A stretch of DNA of 64,000 nucleotides, taken from the NCBI GenBank assembly GCA_037447655.1, contig JBBHKE010000065.1:38624-102623 (forward strand), read 5' to 3'. The translations under genes and the position numbers were made by a program. The notes under the pieces were generated by a model, which searched no databases, was not told where the DNA came from, and worked only from the letters and a program-made list of their open reading frames with translations. This document shows, one piece after another, positions 11,567 through 22,096 of the stretch (its first letter is position 1; each line of letters opens with the position of its first letter). The stretch comes from Zygnema cylindricum (Eukaryota > Streptophyta > Zygnematophyceae > Zygnematales > Zygnemataceae).

Positions 11567-12679
11567 TGTTGTTCTGAAACTCAGTTTCGTGTGTAAGCTT
11601 AAATTCGTGTGTAATTGCTAATTGGGTCAAATATGGAGGATCGAATTGATTCACGGATTGGGGGAGCGAACGTACGGATAACTAAAGTAACGTAAGGGAC
11701 TCTTTGAGTGGGGTGACTCACCATTGATAAATGGACGACGGATCGCGAAGCGATCCAATGTGGAATGAACGAAATGTTCAAACAGGCATCGCCGTTACGG
11801 CGCAGTTGCCACGCAGACAGGACAACGCAGCTACGGTTATTTTGGATGAATATGCTCCACCAGTACAGAGCAACTGCGACGCAGACAAGTCAACGCAACT
11901 GTGGTTACCTTGATGTGATCCGTACGGACAAAGCAGTTGAAGCAACTGCGGATAATATAACTAGTATACATTGTGAGTAATGATATTTGTTTAGTGGTTA
12001 CTTAGCGGTAGCTTGGATTTTGACGTACAAAGATTGTGGAGATGTCGGTGTAAATATTATGTACAACATAGGTTTGTCTTTTTGCTATTAAGTTATTAGT
12101 GTAGATTTGGTCGGTCTGACATACCTCGAACTATTCGAGTATACTTAAAATAGTTTAGGAAGATGGTAGATACCGTACGGCTGGTATGCCTCCGTAGATT
12201 CACTAGTGAACTCTCTGAGTATAACTCGTAGGAATCAGAATATTTTGAGCATCATAATCAAGTTTAATCAAAGCAATGGCAGACTGTTGTCTGCACTTTG
12301 ACCTATTGGTGTGATCACTCTGTTTGGTGCTTTCATGTGAAACTTTATAAAGCTTTTCTATGACATAGAATCTGTATGTGTGTGAAGTTTCATTATATTC
12401 TATTATCTCAATGAGATTTTGTGAGAAGTCAAAGTGGTTAATTTGTTAGGCTGTCAGCTGTTTTTGGGAAACTCTAGAGCTTGTTTCTTCTAGATCCCTT
12501 AGTGGATTTGGTTATAACTCTGGGAGTTGAAAGTGTCTATAATATAATGCCAATTGGTGCAGTTTAAAGTGATTTTGATTATTGTGGAGTAATCTGTGCT
12601 GTCGCAAACACAACTGTTTGAAGAGTAGTCTGTGGTGCTTCTTAGAGTAATCCAGGGCTGAAATAGGCTATGGACAATA
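11567..12679 (+). repeat. Element A 5' LTR
   Basis: Begins TGTTGTTCTGAAA and ends GGACAATA, a mutated form of the CAACA end kept in the 3' copy. It contains a perfect 7 bp inverted repeat GGATCGCGAAGCGATCC at 11740-11756 and GC-rich GCAG motifs near 11800-11950. Confidence 0.88.
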
Positions 12680-12696
12680 GGTTATGGGCCCACACC
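12680..12696 (+). promoter_or_regulatory. Element A primer-binding site (half-tRNA type)
   Basis: GGTTATGGGCCCACACC follows the LTR directly. Its first 14 bases are complementary to the anticodon stem-loop of initiator tRNA-Met (GTGGGCCCATAACC), not to the tRNA 3' end. This type of site is known from Drosophila copia, Volvox Osser and yeast Ty5. The site contains ATG, which is the first Met codon of the gag frame. Confidence 0.85.
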
Positions 12697-13940
12697 CATG
12701 GCTACCTATATTAGATGGATCAAAATATCGCTACTGGAAGGATGCACTCGAGAGCTACTTCGAGATGATGAAGCTAATGGATGTGGTGGACGGTACCTTG
12801 GCTGAAACATCAAATGGATGGAAAAGGAAAAATCATGAGTGTCTAAGGGTTATCAAGAACTCTTTGATTGAGGATTCGGTAATGTCATACTTAAGTTTCA
12901 AAAAGGCATCTGAATTATGGGAGTGCTTAGAATGTATGTATGCAAAGACTTCTTTATATCATTGGCTTAGCAGTGTTACCAAAATAGTTGAATTCAAGTT
13001 TGTCGGAGGTAGTATGGAAAAACATTGTATTGACTTACAAGTGTTATTTGCAGAAAATGATTTGGCAGGAGGAAACTTTACAGATGCCCAACAAGCTATA
13101 TTATTATTGAAAAGTCTACTTAAAGAATATAAGAGTGCTTTAGATCGATTGGCTTTAATTGATAAAAGGGATTGGAGCTTAACTGTAGCAAGACGTGTTG
13201 TTCTAGATGAAGAGGCTAATAGAAAGGTTTCATCAAGTTAGAGGAATATAAAGGAATCTAAGTCTCACTTTTAGAAAATCAAAAAAAATAGCGAGCTCAA
13301 AGATCGGCAAAAGAATTGTTTTTATTGTAATGATTTGGGACATACCTTCAGGGTATGTTCGTCATATAAAAGTGCATGTGTTATAGGGAACTTCAGAGAT
13401 GGATGGGACAACAACCTAGTTCGACCATCAACAAGAAGAGAATCAAGTTTTTTCGTGAGTGAGAGACAAGACTCAGCTGATGACAAAAGGCATACAGTTT
13501 GTGGTGACAAATTTATCTACCTACCTACCTTCTATGTTGTTCTGAATGAGGAGAAGGAGGTGACAGCAAAGGATTTGGTGTCTGTCCCTTTTCCCGACGA
13601 CAAATTGATGAGTACGAAAGAGTTACAGGAGGAAGAGTTTATTGAAGTAAGGAAAAATGACGAAAGAGAGAAGGACACAATTTTAGTGACCTTATTAGAT
13701 GACAAATCGGTGAGTGAAAATTGCCAACAAGAAATTTTGTTAACTAAAGTAAGAGGAGTTAAAAGAAGAGATGGACAATTAGAAGCAAAAACTAGAAATA
13801 AGGTGGATGTGGAAATTGGTGAACTAAGAAAAGAACAAAGAAAAAATGTTCAAAAAATTGGATTGAGAAAAGAAGTTTGTGAGAGTGAAAATTGGAATAG
13901 AAATACAAACGTTAAAGAAAATAGAGAGAAAAGAGTGTAG
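12684..13940 (+). pseudogene. gag: Element A gag with CCHC knuckle and long charged tail
   Basis: The frame opens at the ATG inside the primer site (MGPHPWLPILDGSKY, then YWKDALESYF), matching the gag starts of D and E (IP.F.G.KY.YWAD). A central UBN2-like gag region follows with the GGSMEKH..DL block (GGTMAEY in D). The knuckle CFYCNDLGHTFRVC at 13317-13358 has correct CX2CX4HX4C spacing. TAG codons at 13239 and 13272 interrupt the same frame before the knuckle. After the knuckle, about 190 residues rich in K, E and R continue to 13940 with no protease. The product would coat the element RNA. Translation would need readthrough of the two stops, so I call it a recent pseudogene. Confidence 0.8.
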
Positions 13941-15168
13941 CTGAAAAGAAAAAGAATCAAAATTAAAATTTCTCGGATGAATGAAGTTAATGGGAGTAGC
14001 AAATCTACGAAGAAAAACATAGAGGTAAAAACGAAATTTATATTTTTAACATTAAACGATTAGAATACTGTGACTGAAATGAAAATTTTCAGAAAAGACA
14101 AAAGATGTTGAAGAAAACAAAGAGAAGATGCAATATTCAACGTATCAAGGGCAAAAAAAAGCATGCTCATAAAATGATTAAGAAAAGAGAGCGGGAGAAA
14201 TGATTTTTTGAAGGATTTTAGATTTAATGATATTCCTTGTTGAGGTAGTTGAAAAGAAACAAAAATGTTATTTATGAATTTTTGAAAACAAAGGAGATAG
14301 CAAAAGCAGTGGTAAATCATCAGAAGAAGATCACGTCGCGAAGCAGCGACGCATCATAGCAGGGCAGCCGATGGCATGGAAGTATTTGATAAGGGAGGAG
14401 GTAAAACAATTGTTTGATGAAAGTGTGTAGAAAATGATATTTTTACAAATACTGATCATATGACTAAGTGACCATTACGGGTGGAATTAAGAGTTACTAC
14501 AGAGGTGTTATATGATTATAGAAAGGACAATTTGAGGTTTATAGCATAGGGGGAGCTGTTATGGGACAATATTCAAATATGTTAGTGTGTAGAATTCATA
14601 GAAATTAAGGAAATGGTTGATAAAGTTTTTGTGGAAGACAGAGTGTTTTAATACTAAATGATTAAATCAGCAAAGAGGCAGTTGTCAAGAAGGGGAAGTT
14701 TGGAAGACATGGCAAAAACGTAGTGGAAACGGTGGAGATTTAGCGGAAGGAGAAAGCTTCGCAACGCAGCAACGAAGTATAGCAACGCAGCGGAAAAAGT
14801 GGTGTTACAGTGTAAGTGAAAGTGATAGTTTCACATTTAGGACTTACGGGGAGCTGTTACAAGACAACTTCTACAAAGTGGTGGTTTTTAGCAAGGAAAA
14901 TGGGAAATTACGACGTCAGCAAAACAGTGGTGATGTATTGTTTTGGCTAATATTTTGAATCATTAGTAGTGGAGGTTGATAGAGAATTATTAATCTCTAA
15001 ATTTTTTTTTACGTTCCTCAATTTGTCTGTATCTCCATTACAGTAGAAATTTCTGCATGGACTACTGAGTGTAAAGATTTAGGGGAGTGTTGAAATTGAA
15101 AGCTTTAGTTCTCAGAAAATGAGGCTGTGAGGAGGAAGTTAAGGGTGAAAAGAGCAGCTGCTAGGGCT
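13941..15168 (+). other. Non-coding 3' interior of element A
   Basis: No frame with pol motifs. Near 15082-15100 the sequence TTTAGGGGAGTGTTGAAATTG looks like another polypurine tract plus LTR start, similar to the break in element C (GGGAGTGTTGAAATAAC). It may be a relic of an older LTR inside A. Confidence 0.5.
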
Positions 15169-15420
15169 GCGATATAGAACTAGCGCAGCGTAGTAGCATA
15201 GCAGTACACGCTGCATTTTGTATTCATACTACGTTGCGATATAGAACTAGCGCAGCGTAGCAGCATAGCAATACACGCTGCACTTTGTATTCATACTGCG
15301 CTGCGATATCGAACTAGCGCAGCGTAGCAGCATAGCAGTACACGCTGCACTTTGTATTCATACTGCGCTGCAATATCGAACTAGCGCAGCGTAGCAACAC
15401 AGCATTACACAATGCATAAT
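15169..15420 (+). repeat. 67 bp tandem repeat, about 3.7 units
   Basis: Units start GCGATATAGAAC or GCAATATCGAAC at 15169, 15236, 15303 and 15370, exactly 67 bp apart. Each carries AGCGCAGCGTAGCAGCATAG. The array sits just upstream of the polypurine tract of element A. Confidence 0.92.
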
Positions 15421-15440
15421 TTATAGGTGCACGAAACTAA

Positions 15441-15453
15441 ATTTTTGGGGGAG
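15441..15453 (+). promoter_or_regulatory. Element A polypurine tract
   Basis: ATTTTTGGGGGAG immediately precedes the TGTTGTTCTG start of the 3' LTR, the usual position for a plus-strand primer. Confidence 0.75.
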
Positions 15454-16565
15454 TGTTGTTCTGAAAACGCTGTTTCGTGCGTACGTTACAATTTGTGTGT
15501 AATTGCTAATTCGGTTTAATATGGAGGATCGAATTGATTCACGGATTAGGGGAGTGAACGTACGGATAACTAAAGTAACGTAAGGGACTCTTTGAGTTGG
15601 GTGACTAACCATTGATAAATGGACAATGGATCGCGAAGCGATCCGATGTGGAATGAACGAAATGTTCAAAAAGGCACCGCCGGTACGGCGCAGTTCCCAC
15701 GCAGACAGGACAACGCAACTGCAGTTATTTTGATGAATATGCTCCGCCGGTACGGAGCAGGTGTGACGCAGACAAGTCAACGCAATTGCGGTTACCTTGA
15801 TGTGATCTGTACCGACAAAGCAGCTAACGCAGCTGCAGATAACATAGCTAGTATAAATTGTGAGTAATGATATTTGTTTATTGGTTACATAGTGGTAGCT
15901 TGGATTTTGACGTACGAAGATTGTGGAGATGTCGTTGTGAATATTATGTACAACATAGGTTTGTTTTTTGCTAATAAATTATTAGTGTAGATTTGGTCGG
16001 TCTGACATACCTCGAACTATTCAGGTATACTTACAATAGTTTAGGTAGATGGTAGATACCGTATGGCTGGTATGCCTCCGTTGACTCACTAGTGAACTCT
16101 TTGAGTATAACTCGTAGGACTCAGAATATTTTGAGCATCATAGTCAAGTTTAATGAAAGCAATGGCAAACTGTTTTCTGCACTTTGACCTGTTGGTGTGA
16201 TCACTCTGTTTTGTGCTTTCATGTGAAAATTTTTGAAACTCTTCTATAACATAGAATATATATGTGTGTGAAGTTTCATATTATTCTGTTATCTTTGTGA
16301 GATTCTGTGAGAAGTCAAAGTGGTTAATTTGTAAGGTAGTCAACTAATTTTGGGAAACTCTGGAGCTTGTTTCTTCTAGATCCCTTAGTGGATTTAGTTA
16401 TAACTCTAGGAGTTGAAAGTGTCTATAGTATAATGCCTATTGGTGCAGTTTAAGGTGATTTTGATAATTGTGGAGTAATCTGTGTTGTCGCAAACACAGT
16501 TGTTTGAAGGGCAGTCTGTGATGCTTCCTAGAGTAATCCATGGCTGAAATAGGCTATGGACAACA
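15454..16565 (+). repeat. Element A 3' LTR
   Basis: Direct repeat of 11567-12679 with TG...CA ends (GGACAACA). The 17 bp palindrome is at 15628-15644. It is followed by ATCTC and then the interrupted RNase H of B. Confidence 0.88.
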
Positions 16566-17010
16566 ATCTCTTTATCACTTTTATTAACCTCTTTAATTAT
16601 TTTATTCTCAACCTTCTCTTTGACAAAGCTTAGTCTTATATCCATATGTTTAGCTTTGAAATGGTGTTTTGGATTAGTTGCAATTGAATAGCAGCTTGAT
16701 TATCACAAAAGACATTCTGAGTCCTACATTTCATGAACCTAAGTTTTTCGACTAGAGACTTAATCCACATTAATTATTTAGTTGCAGCACAGGAAGCCAT
16801 GTATTCAGCCTCTATAGTGGATTAAACAACTACTTTGAGTTGTTTGTTACTCCAACAGGAAGCACCAGACCCAATTTGCAACACATATCTAGTTGTACAT
16901 CGTCTCAAAGGCGCATCCCAATAACTGGCATCACTCCAAGTGGTAATGGCAGTGTGCTCCCCTCCCAAATGCAACCATAATTTCCTTGATCCCACCAAAT
17001 ATCTCAACAC
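16566..17010 (-). pseudogene. Element B RNase H
   Basis: From 17010 downward on the minus strand: MLRYLVGSRKLWLHLGG, then TWSDASY (family SDASYGD), a degenerate ..STTGFVLQIGSG block and CWSNKQ. Another short frame at 16645-16566 holds MDIRLSFVKEKVENKI, the late RNase H block. At 16566 it is broken by element A and resumes at 11566. Stops and frameshifts separate the blocks. The enzyme would degrade RNA in RNA-DNA hybrids during replication; this copy is dead. Confidence 0.8.
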
Positions 17011-17859
17011 TCTTTTGGCTGCTTCCCAGTCTCTTTTCCGGGTTCATTTAGACTTCTACTGAGAACACCTACAGCTGCAACAATGTCCGGACGTGAACAA
17101 TTCATAAAGTAAATTAAATTGCCTACAATTTGCTGATAATAAATTCGTTCAATAAACTTCTTTTCTTCCTCATCTATCTCATCACTCAAAATCACTATCC
17201 CTCCTTCTTCACTCCCCTTCGATACTTTCTTTAGGTTTATGGGATTGGTACACCCATTTGCTTTCTCCATATGAAACTTTTCTAGCATTATATCGATAGC
17301 TTCTTTTTGAGTGAGTCTTATAATTCTATTCCCTATATCTCTCTCCATTTGAATCCCCAAAATGTATTTTGCTTCGCCGAGATTTTTCATGTCAAACTGA
17401 CTTCTCATATCTTGTTTGAGTTTGTTAATCATATCTATACACTTGCTTAAGACTAACAAATCATCAACATAAATAGCAATAAATATCACTGCATTTCCAT
17501 CCTCGAATATATATATGGAGTGATCTGAACTTATTCTAATGTATCCCAAGCTAATTAGAAAATTCATCTAATTTTATGTTCCACAGTCGCGGGGCTTGCT
17601 TAAGGCCATAAAGTGATTTTATCAGTTTGCACAACTTGCTTTCTTCTCCACTTTCCACGAATCCTTCCGATTGCCTCATGTAGATTTCTTCTTCTAACTC
17701 TCCGTGTAAGATGGCGGTTTTAATATCCATCTGATGTATTTCTATATCCGATGTTGCGGCTAAACTTAAGAGGATTCTGACAAATGGAAATCTAACTATT
17801 GGTGCAAAGGTTTCTTGATAGTCTGTTCTTTCTTTTTGAGTATAACCTTTAGCAACCAA
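17004..17859 (-). pseudogene. Element B reverse transcriptase
   Basis: Two overlapping minus-strand frames. The first (17859-17551) has MVAKGYTQKE, F.PIVRFP.VRILL, HQMDIKTAILHGELEEEIYM and SLYGLKQAPRLWN. The second (17567-17004) has ISSDHSIYIF, IYVDDLLVLSK, NLGEAKYILGIQMERD, then YYQQIVGNLIYFMN and SRPDI. The polymerase motif YVDD is intact. A frameshift near 17560 splits the domain. This is the catalytic core copying element RNA into cDNA. It is closely related to the RT of D and E. Confidence 0.85.
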
Positions 17860-17955
17860 CCTAGCTTTATATCTTTCAATGGAATTATCTGGGTTTAGTT
17901 TAAGCTTAAAAACCCACTTACATCCAATCAGTTTTCGATCTAGTGGACAGTCTAC

Positions 17956-18576
17956 TTACTCCCGTGTATTGACCTCCATGATGGAAGCCATTTCTTCATT
18001 GATGGCAGTGAAACACCAGCTGCTCTCTGGGGTATTTATGGCCTCTAAGTATGTATGAGGTTTATTTGGGAGAGACATCTTTGTAAGTTGGTTATTTACT
18101 TGTCTTTCTTGAAGCCGTTTACTGCTTCTTCCCCCTTCGAAAGCTGACGCCGGTATAGAAGGCATCCTCGGATTTTTTTTAGGAAGATTTTCAACTCCTC
18201 TATTTTCTAATTCGAGTAATTGATCAAGTTCCTCGTTGGTTTCCACTTTGTATTGTGGTGTTTCTTCGAATATTGTCTTTTCGTCCATCTCTTTTGGTAT
18301 ATGTGCAAATTGTTCCTTCTCCCCGTCTTCCTTCTCGTCATTTCCAAAGTCAAAGTCAGAAAACTGACCCGGTTCAAATCTGACTTTGACTTTTGTGTTA
18401 TATTTGAAAGGATGAATAGACTTTACTTCATTCATCACAACTATGTGTTTTACCAAAATGATATCTCTCTTTTTCAAATCATACACTCGATATCCTTTTG
18501 TGCTCTCATCATATCCTACAAGATATCCCGGTTTCCCTCTTCCCTCTAACTTCCATTTAGTTTTATCGGAATCCAA
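17956..18576 (-). pseudogene. Element B integrase C-terminal and connection region
   Basis: The minus-strand frame shows the copia post-integrase block (KWKLEGRGKPGYLVGYDEST then KGYRVYDLKKR). An acidic linker follows, then the SPA.FEGGRSSKRLQ-type linker and a start of the RT region (SWCFTAINEE). It ends at a stop in what would be the next RT-proximal block. This linker normally separates integrase from RT in the polyprotein. Confidence 0.75.
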
Positions 18577-18914
18577 ACTCTAGACTTGACTTTTGAACAC
18601 TCTCAAACTAGACAAATCTGGTTTTGTTCCTGTCCACCTTTCATACGGAGTTTCCTCCTTATTTGTTAAAGTTAGCACTCTATTTTTGATGAAGTTAGAA
18701 TAGTTTATAGACTCAGCCCAAAATTGCAATCCTATTTTTTAATGAGTTAGCATACTCCTGGACATATCTCCTAAAGTTCTATTCACTCTTTCTGCTACTC
18801 CATTTTGTTCCGGATTATATAGAACAGTTGTCTCATGATGGATTCCTTCTTCATTAAGAAATTCTACAAATTCTTTCGAGGTGTATTCTTTCCCATTATC
18901 ACTTCTTATCTCTT
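18577..18914 (-). pseudogene. Element B integrase core, broken
   Basis: No single open frame, but in shifting minus-strand frames the blocks of the copia integrase can be followed: a GKEYTSKEF-like segment near 18870-18905, an NP.QNGV.ER-like segment near 18800-18830, and a TPYERWTGTKPDLS-like block near 18610-18660. Multiple stops and frameshifts make it inactive. Confidence 0.6.
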
Positions 18915-19710
18915 TTATTGAGGTTTCATGTAATTTTCACTCCATAATTTGTATTCTTTGAAACATCTTATTACTTGTGACTTATGTCTAAGAAAATAAA
19001 CCTTAGTGTATCTAGACAAATCATCTGTAATGGTTAGCATCCATCTCTTCCCCCTATGTGAAGCATACCTAGCTGGTCCCCAAACATCAGTGTGAACTAG
19101 ATCTAAAACTTTCTCTTTTCTAAATGTGGATGCCTTTGGAAATGGGAGTCTATGAATCTTCCCTTGGGCACATCCCCTATAATCATCTGAGGTCTCATCA
19201 TCTCCAAACTCAATCCCATCCACTATTTCCTTTTTCTTCATTTTCTTTAATCTGTCTAGATTCACATGCCCCAACCTCTTGTGCCAAAGCATCATATCAC
19301 TTCCACATAAGTAGAGAACACACTTTTCATTGCAAAGTACAATTCTGAACATTCTTTGACTACCCTTTTCAGCTATGAAATAAACCTCATTATTAAAGCT
19401 AGCTGTAAAGATTCCTCTCTTGGTTCTTGTTTCTAACTCTTTTTCATCCAGAACAGCTGTAGAGACTAGATTCTTGCTAAGCTGTGGAATGTAAAAAAAA
19501 TCTGAGAGTGTTACAATCGAAGCCTTTCTATCAACTAGAACTTTTAAATCAACCGATCCAACAAGACTTGTGGTTTCTACTCTACCATCTCCATAATCTA
19601 TCTCAACTGTTAGAATCTTTCTTAATTTAGTAAACCACCTCTTTTCCTTGCACATATGCATCAAGGCCCCTGAGTTTATGATCCACCCATTCTCGGGTGG
19701 ATCCCTCTTA
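18915..19710 (-). pseudogene. Element B protease, GAG-pre-integrase and integrase start
   Basis: In order on the minus strand: a protease site reading INSGALMHMC where the family has D-S/T-G-A (catalytic Asp changed to Asn), RWFTKLRKI and FFYIPQLSKNLVST. The GAG-pre-integrase block LWHKRLGHVNLDRLKKM follows, then YRGCAQGKIHRLPFP (first Cys of the zinc pair changed to Tyr) and LVHTDVWGPA with the first integrase Asp. The frame stops at 18915. The loss of both the protease Asp and a zinc ligand shows decay. Confidence 0.85.
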
Positions 19711-19884
19711 CCTCCAAAAGCACACTTTTGTCTCCGTAGAATTTATGCATAATTCTCAGTGGTTTTTAGTTTAAGAAGAAGCTCCTCGAGCTCCTCTTTC
19801 GGTTCCGTTACTTCATCTTGTCCCTCGTCATGAACTTGAGTTAGAAAAGCCTTTTTCTTTCCTCCATCTCTTAAGGAACCTTGT

Positions 19885-20890
19885 TCATCTTTGAGTCAGA
19901 GATCTCGAAGCTTTACACACTCTGCCATATAATGTTCGGTTTCTTGCATAAGTGACATAGTCCACCTCGAGGAGCTCCTCTCCCATGTCGATAAAATCTG
20001 CCACCTCCTTGTCCTGTTCCTCCAAAGTTTTGATAGGGATTCTTTCATTTTTCCTCATCACGCTTCCGCCAATCAGATCCTGCAGCCAATGCTTAACACT
20101 CCGACTTCCTCTCCTAAGTTCTATGGTACTCTCTTTCACTAAAATCATCCCCACTCTATCATCCCAATTCCAATTGCTATCACCTAGATCCTTCAACCGA
20201 TTAATGATATTCTCATACTATTCAGGCAAATTCATTATCAGGGTATTTACTCTTTATCTCTCATACCATGAGTTACCTAGACTCTCTAGTTGTCCAAATA
20301 ATGCTCCTAAATCATTGCAATAATCATTCATACTTCCTCCTTTGTAAGTATAAGCTGAAATCTTATTTTCTGCCAGCTGTTGCTGCTGCAATGACCCACT
20401 TTTATATTTGTTCACAAGAGATACCCAAATCTGAGAGGAAGATCTAACATGCATAAAAGGATTGGCAATACCCTTCACTACACTTTTGAGAATTAGTAGC
20501 TTAGCCACCTTGTCCTTATAGTTCCAATTTTCATTTTTTGACCGTTCGGTCTGACTCTTTGTCACCATTGCTGGTGGTGCTGCAGCCGGTATCGTCTTTG
20601 ATAATGGAGTCCCTTGAGAAGCAACTCCTCCCTTTTCTCCTTCCCATGATAATCTCATCCCCTTCCTCGTCATCGTTCGTGATGGTGGCTGTGGTGGTGG
20701 AGGCGCCAGAAAAACGTGTTCCTCCAAACCCAGGTGGAGGTGGACATCCAATTTGCCGGGACACTATGCCCTATAGATGCTTCTCAAAAATTTATCCCTC
20801 CATCATCATTTCCCAATAAAGAAAGTCAAATTCATTAACTATGGGCACCCTAGAGAGTGGGCCTATAACTTGAAATTTTGTGGTCTCCAT
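19885..20890 (-). pseudogene. gag: Element B gag
   Basis: The start ATG lies at 20890, inside the 5' LTR: METTKFQVIGP reads through the primer site, then P.V..FD.LYWEMM, as in the gags of A, D and E. A proline-rich segment (20764 down) and the core block ISAYTYKGGSMNDYCNDLG follow, then DSNWNWDDRVGMI. Near 19910-19955 a CCHC knuckle is visible only across a 1-base shift (CHLCKKP, then HYMAEC). Stops and at least two frameshifts make it a pseudogene. Confidence 0.75.
20857..20870 (-). promoter_or_regulatory. Element B primer-binding site (degenerate half-tRNA type)
   Basis: On the minus strand AGTTATAGGCCCAC follows the LTR end TTTCA. It differs from GGTTATGGGCCCAC at two positions, one of which destroys the ATG. 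Confidence 0.7.
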
Positions 20891-21784
20891 TAACCCACAA
20901 AATTAGCAGCCTATGTAAAGCCTCTGGATAATATTTGCCCCTTTCACTTTCTCACTCAATATTTGCCGCCCAAGCACACAAATATTCTGACCACCCTCAC
21001 TTCTGTGAGGACAAGACTCCCCTGAGTCAAACGCAAAAAGAATCACTGAATTTGCTCCCATGAGCAGTAAGTTATGGCTGGCCGAAATTGGTCTTTAAAT
21101 ACAAAAGGTCACCTGGAGAGAGGCGCCTCAAATACGCTAAGTCCCTTAACTCCTGCTCATAACTACCTACTACTATACCCTAGGCCAATCAAAAGAGTGT
21201 ATAGTACAAGAAGGTACAGTGGCCAATTGTACTTCTTGTATGATCATTGTACAACATGGCATTTTGGTTGACACTTGTCAACTAGGGAGCCATCGTTCCT
21301 CCTCCCATCTTTCCCAGCGTCTTATGATGTGTCGCCACCTGGAAAAGCGCGCCGAGCTGTCCGAAAGCCGCTGAAGATTCATTCGGGTTTTGCGGGGGCG
21401 ACGAAGGCCGTCGGATCATATATTTTACACGGGTAGATTCGCGTCCGCGAGTGCTGTTTGACTATAAATGTCGTTTCGTCAATTTTGGTCTGTTAAGTCA
21501 AATTGACGTCTCGATAACACTTTAATTAATAACCGAACCATTTACGTGTATCGTTTCGTTAATGTCTAAGTGGATAAGGAGTACGACTATATAGTACTCC
21601 GTAAACGCAGGTTCAAATCCAGCTAAAAGCAGCATTTTGGTAATTTGGTAATTTATCAATCTGTCTAATAGCTTGCCTGTCTGCCTGTTTCTTTCAGACT
21701 ATGGCGCCAGCTATGGTGACTCTCTCCCTCTCTTTACTATAGAGTCTAAATTAAGAATTGAATATTAATTACTTCTTTTCAACA
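20871..21784 (-). repeat. Element B 5' LTR
   Basis: Direct repeat of 10553-11460 with many substitutions, TG...CA bounded. It holds a second, more degenerate tRNA-like segment near 21557-21632 (GTGGATAAGG, GGTTCAAATCC). Its right edge abuts element C coding sequence. Confidence 0.85.
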
Positions 21785-22096
21785 ATTGCAATTGAAGCCA
21801 ATCCAAATAATCATATCAAAGCTAAGTGTATGGACATAAAATTGAGTTTTATAAGGGAAAAAGAAGAAAATAAAATTGTGAATCTTGTGTATAGATCTGA
21901 TGAAGAAATGGTTGTTGATATGATGAGCAAACATGTACAATCCCCCAAAGTTAAACTATTGTAGGGAAAAGTGTGGACTAAAAGAGATGTTAAAAATAGA
22001 CTAGAAAATAATGGGAGTGTTGAAATAACTAGATTTGTAGGGTTTTCTCTTGGTCTAAATATATTAGTGTAAGACAAGAAAAGCGCAGGCAGCTTG
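21785..22096 (+). pseudogene. Element C: RNase H tail, polypurine tract and start of 3' LTR
   Basis: AIAIEANP, KCMDIKLSFIREKEENKI and VDMMSKHVQSPKVKL match the C-terminus of copia RNase H in E (AIAIASN, HIDIKL, ADMMTKPL.APKLK). CREKCGLKE follows after a frameshift. A purine tract then leads to GGGAGTGTTGAAATAAC, taken as the start of the 3' LTR, which is broken after about 78 bp by element E at 22097. The upstream part of C is missing, although the flank of B should hold it. Confidence 0.75.
22092..22096 (+). repeat. Target-site duplication of element E, left copy
   Basis: GCTTG here and TCTTG at 34042-34046 flank element E and match at 4 of 5 bases. Confidence 0.65.

Larger units (their letters stand above)
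11567..16565 (+). mobile_element. Element A: gag-only (non-autonomous) copia-type LTR retrotransposon
   Basis: The two LTRs (11567-12679 and 15454-16565) have nearly equal lengths (1113 and 1112 bp). A perfect half-tRNA primer site follows the first and a purine tract precedes the second. The interior has a gag frame with a CCHC knuckle but no protease, integrase or reverse transcriptase, so A would need enzymes from a relative. Its LTR shares motif order with element G: TTTCGTGCGTA, then GGGGGAGT, then the GGATCGCGAAGCGATCC palindrome. It is inserted in B pol. Confidence 0.88.
10553..21784 (-). mobile_element. Element B: Ty1/copia retrotransposon, decayed, interrupted by element A
   Basis: Two related direct repeats (10553-11460 and 20871-21784) flank minus-strand gag-pol sequence in the copia order gag, PR, IN, RT, RNase H. 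Both LTRs start TGTTGAAAA and end TTTCA on the minus strand. A purine-rich tract abuts the 3' LTR and a half-tRNA-Met primer site abuts the 5' LTR. Pol is interrupted near its C-terminus by element A. The right flank (ATTGC) and left flank (ACCTC before 10553) do not match, so no target duplication is left. The left LTR may come from another copy by recombination, or the flank may be rearranged. Confidence 0.85.
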
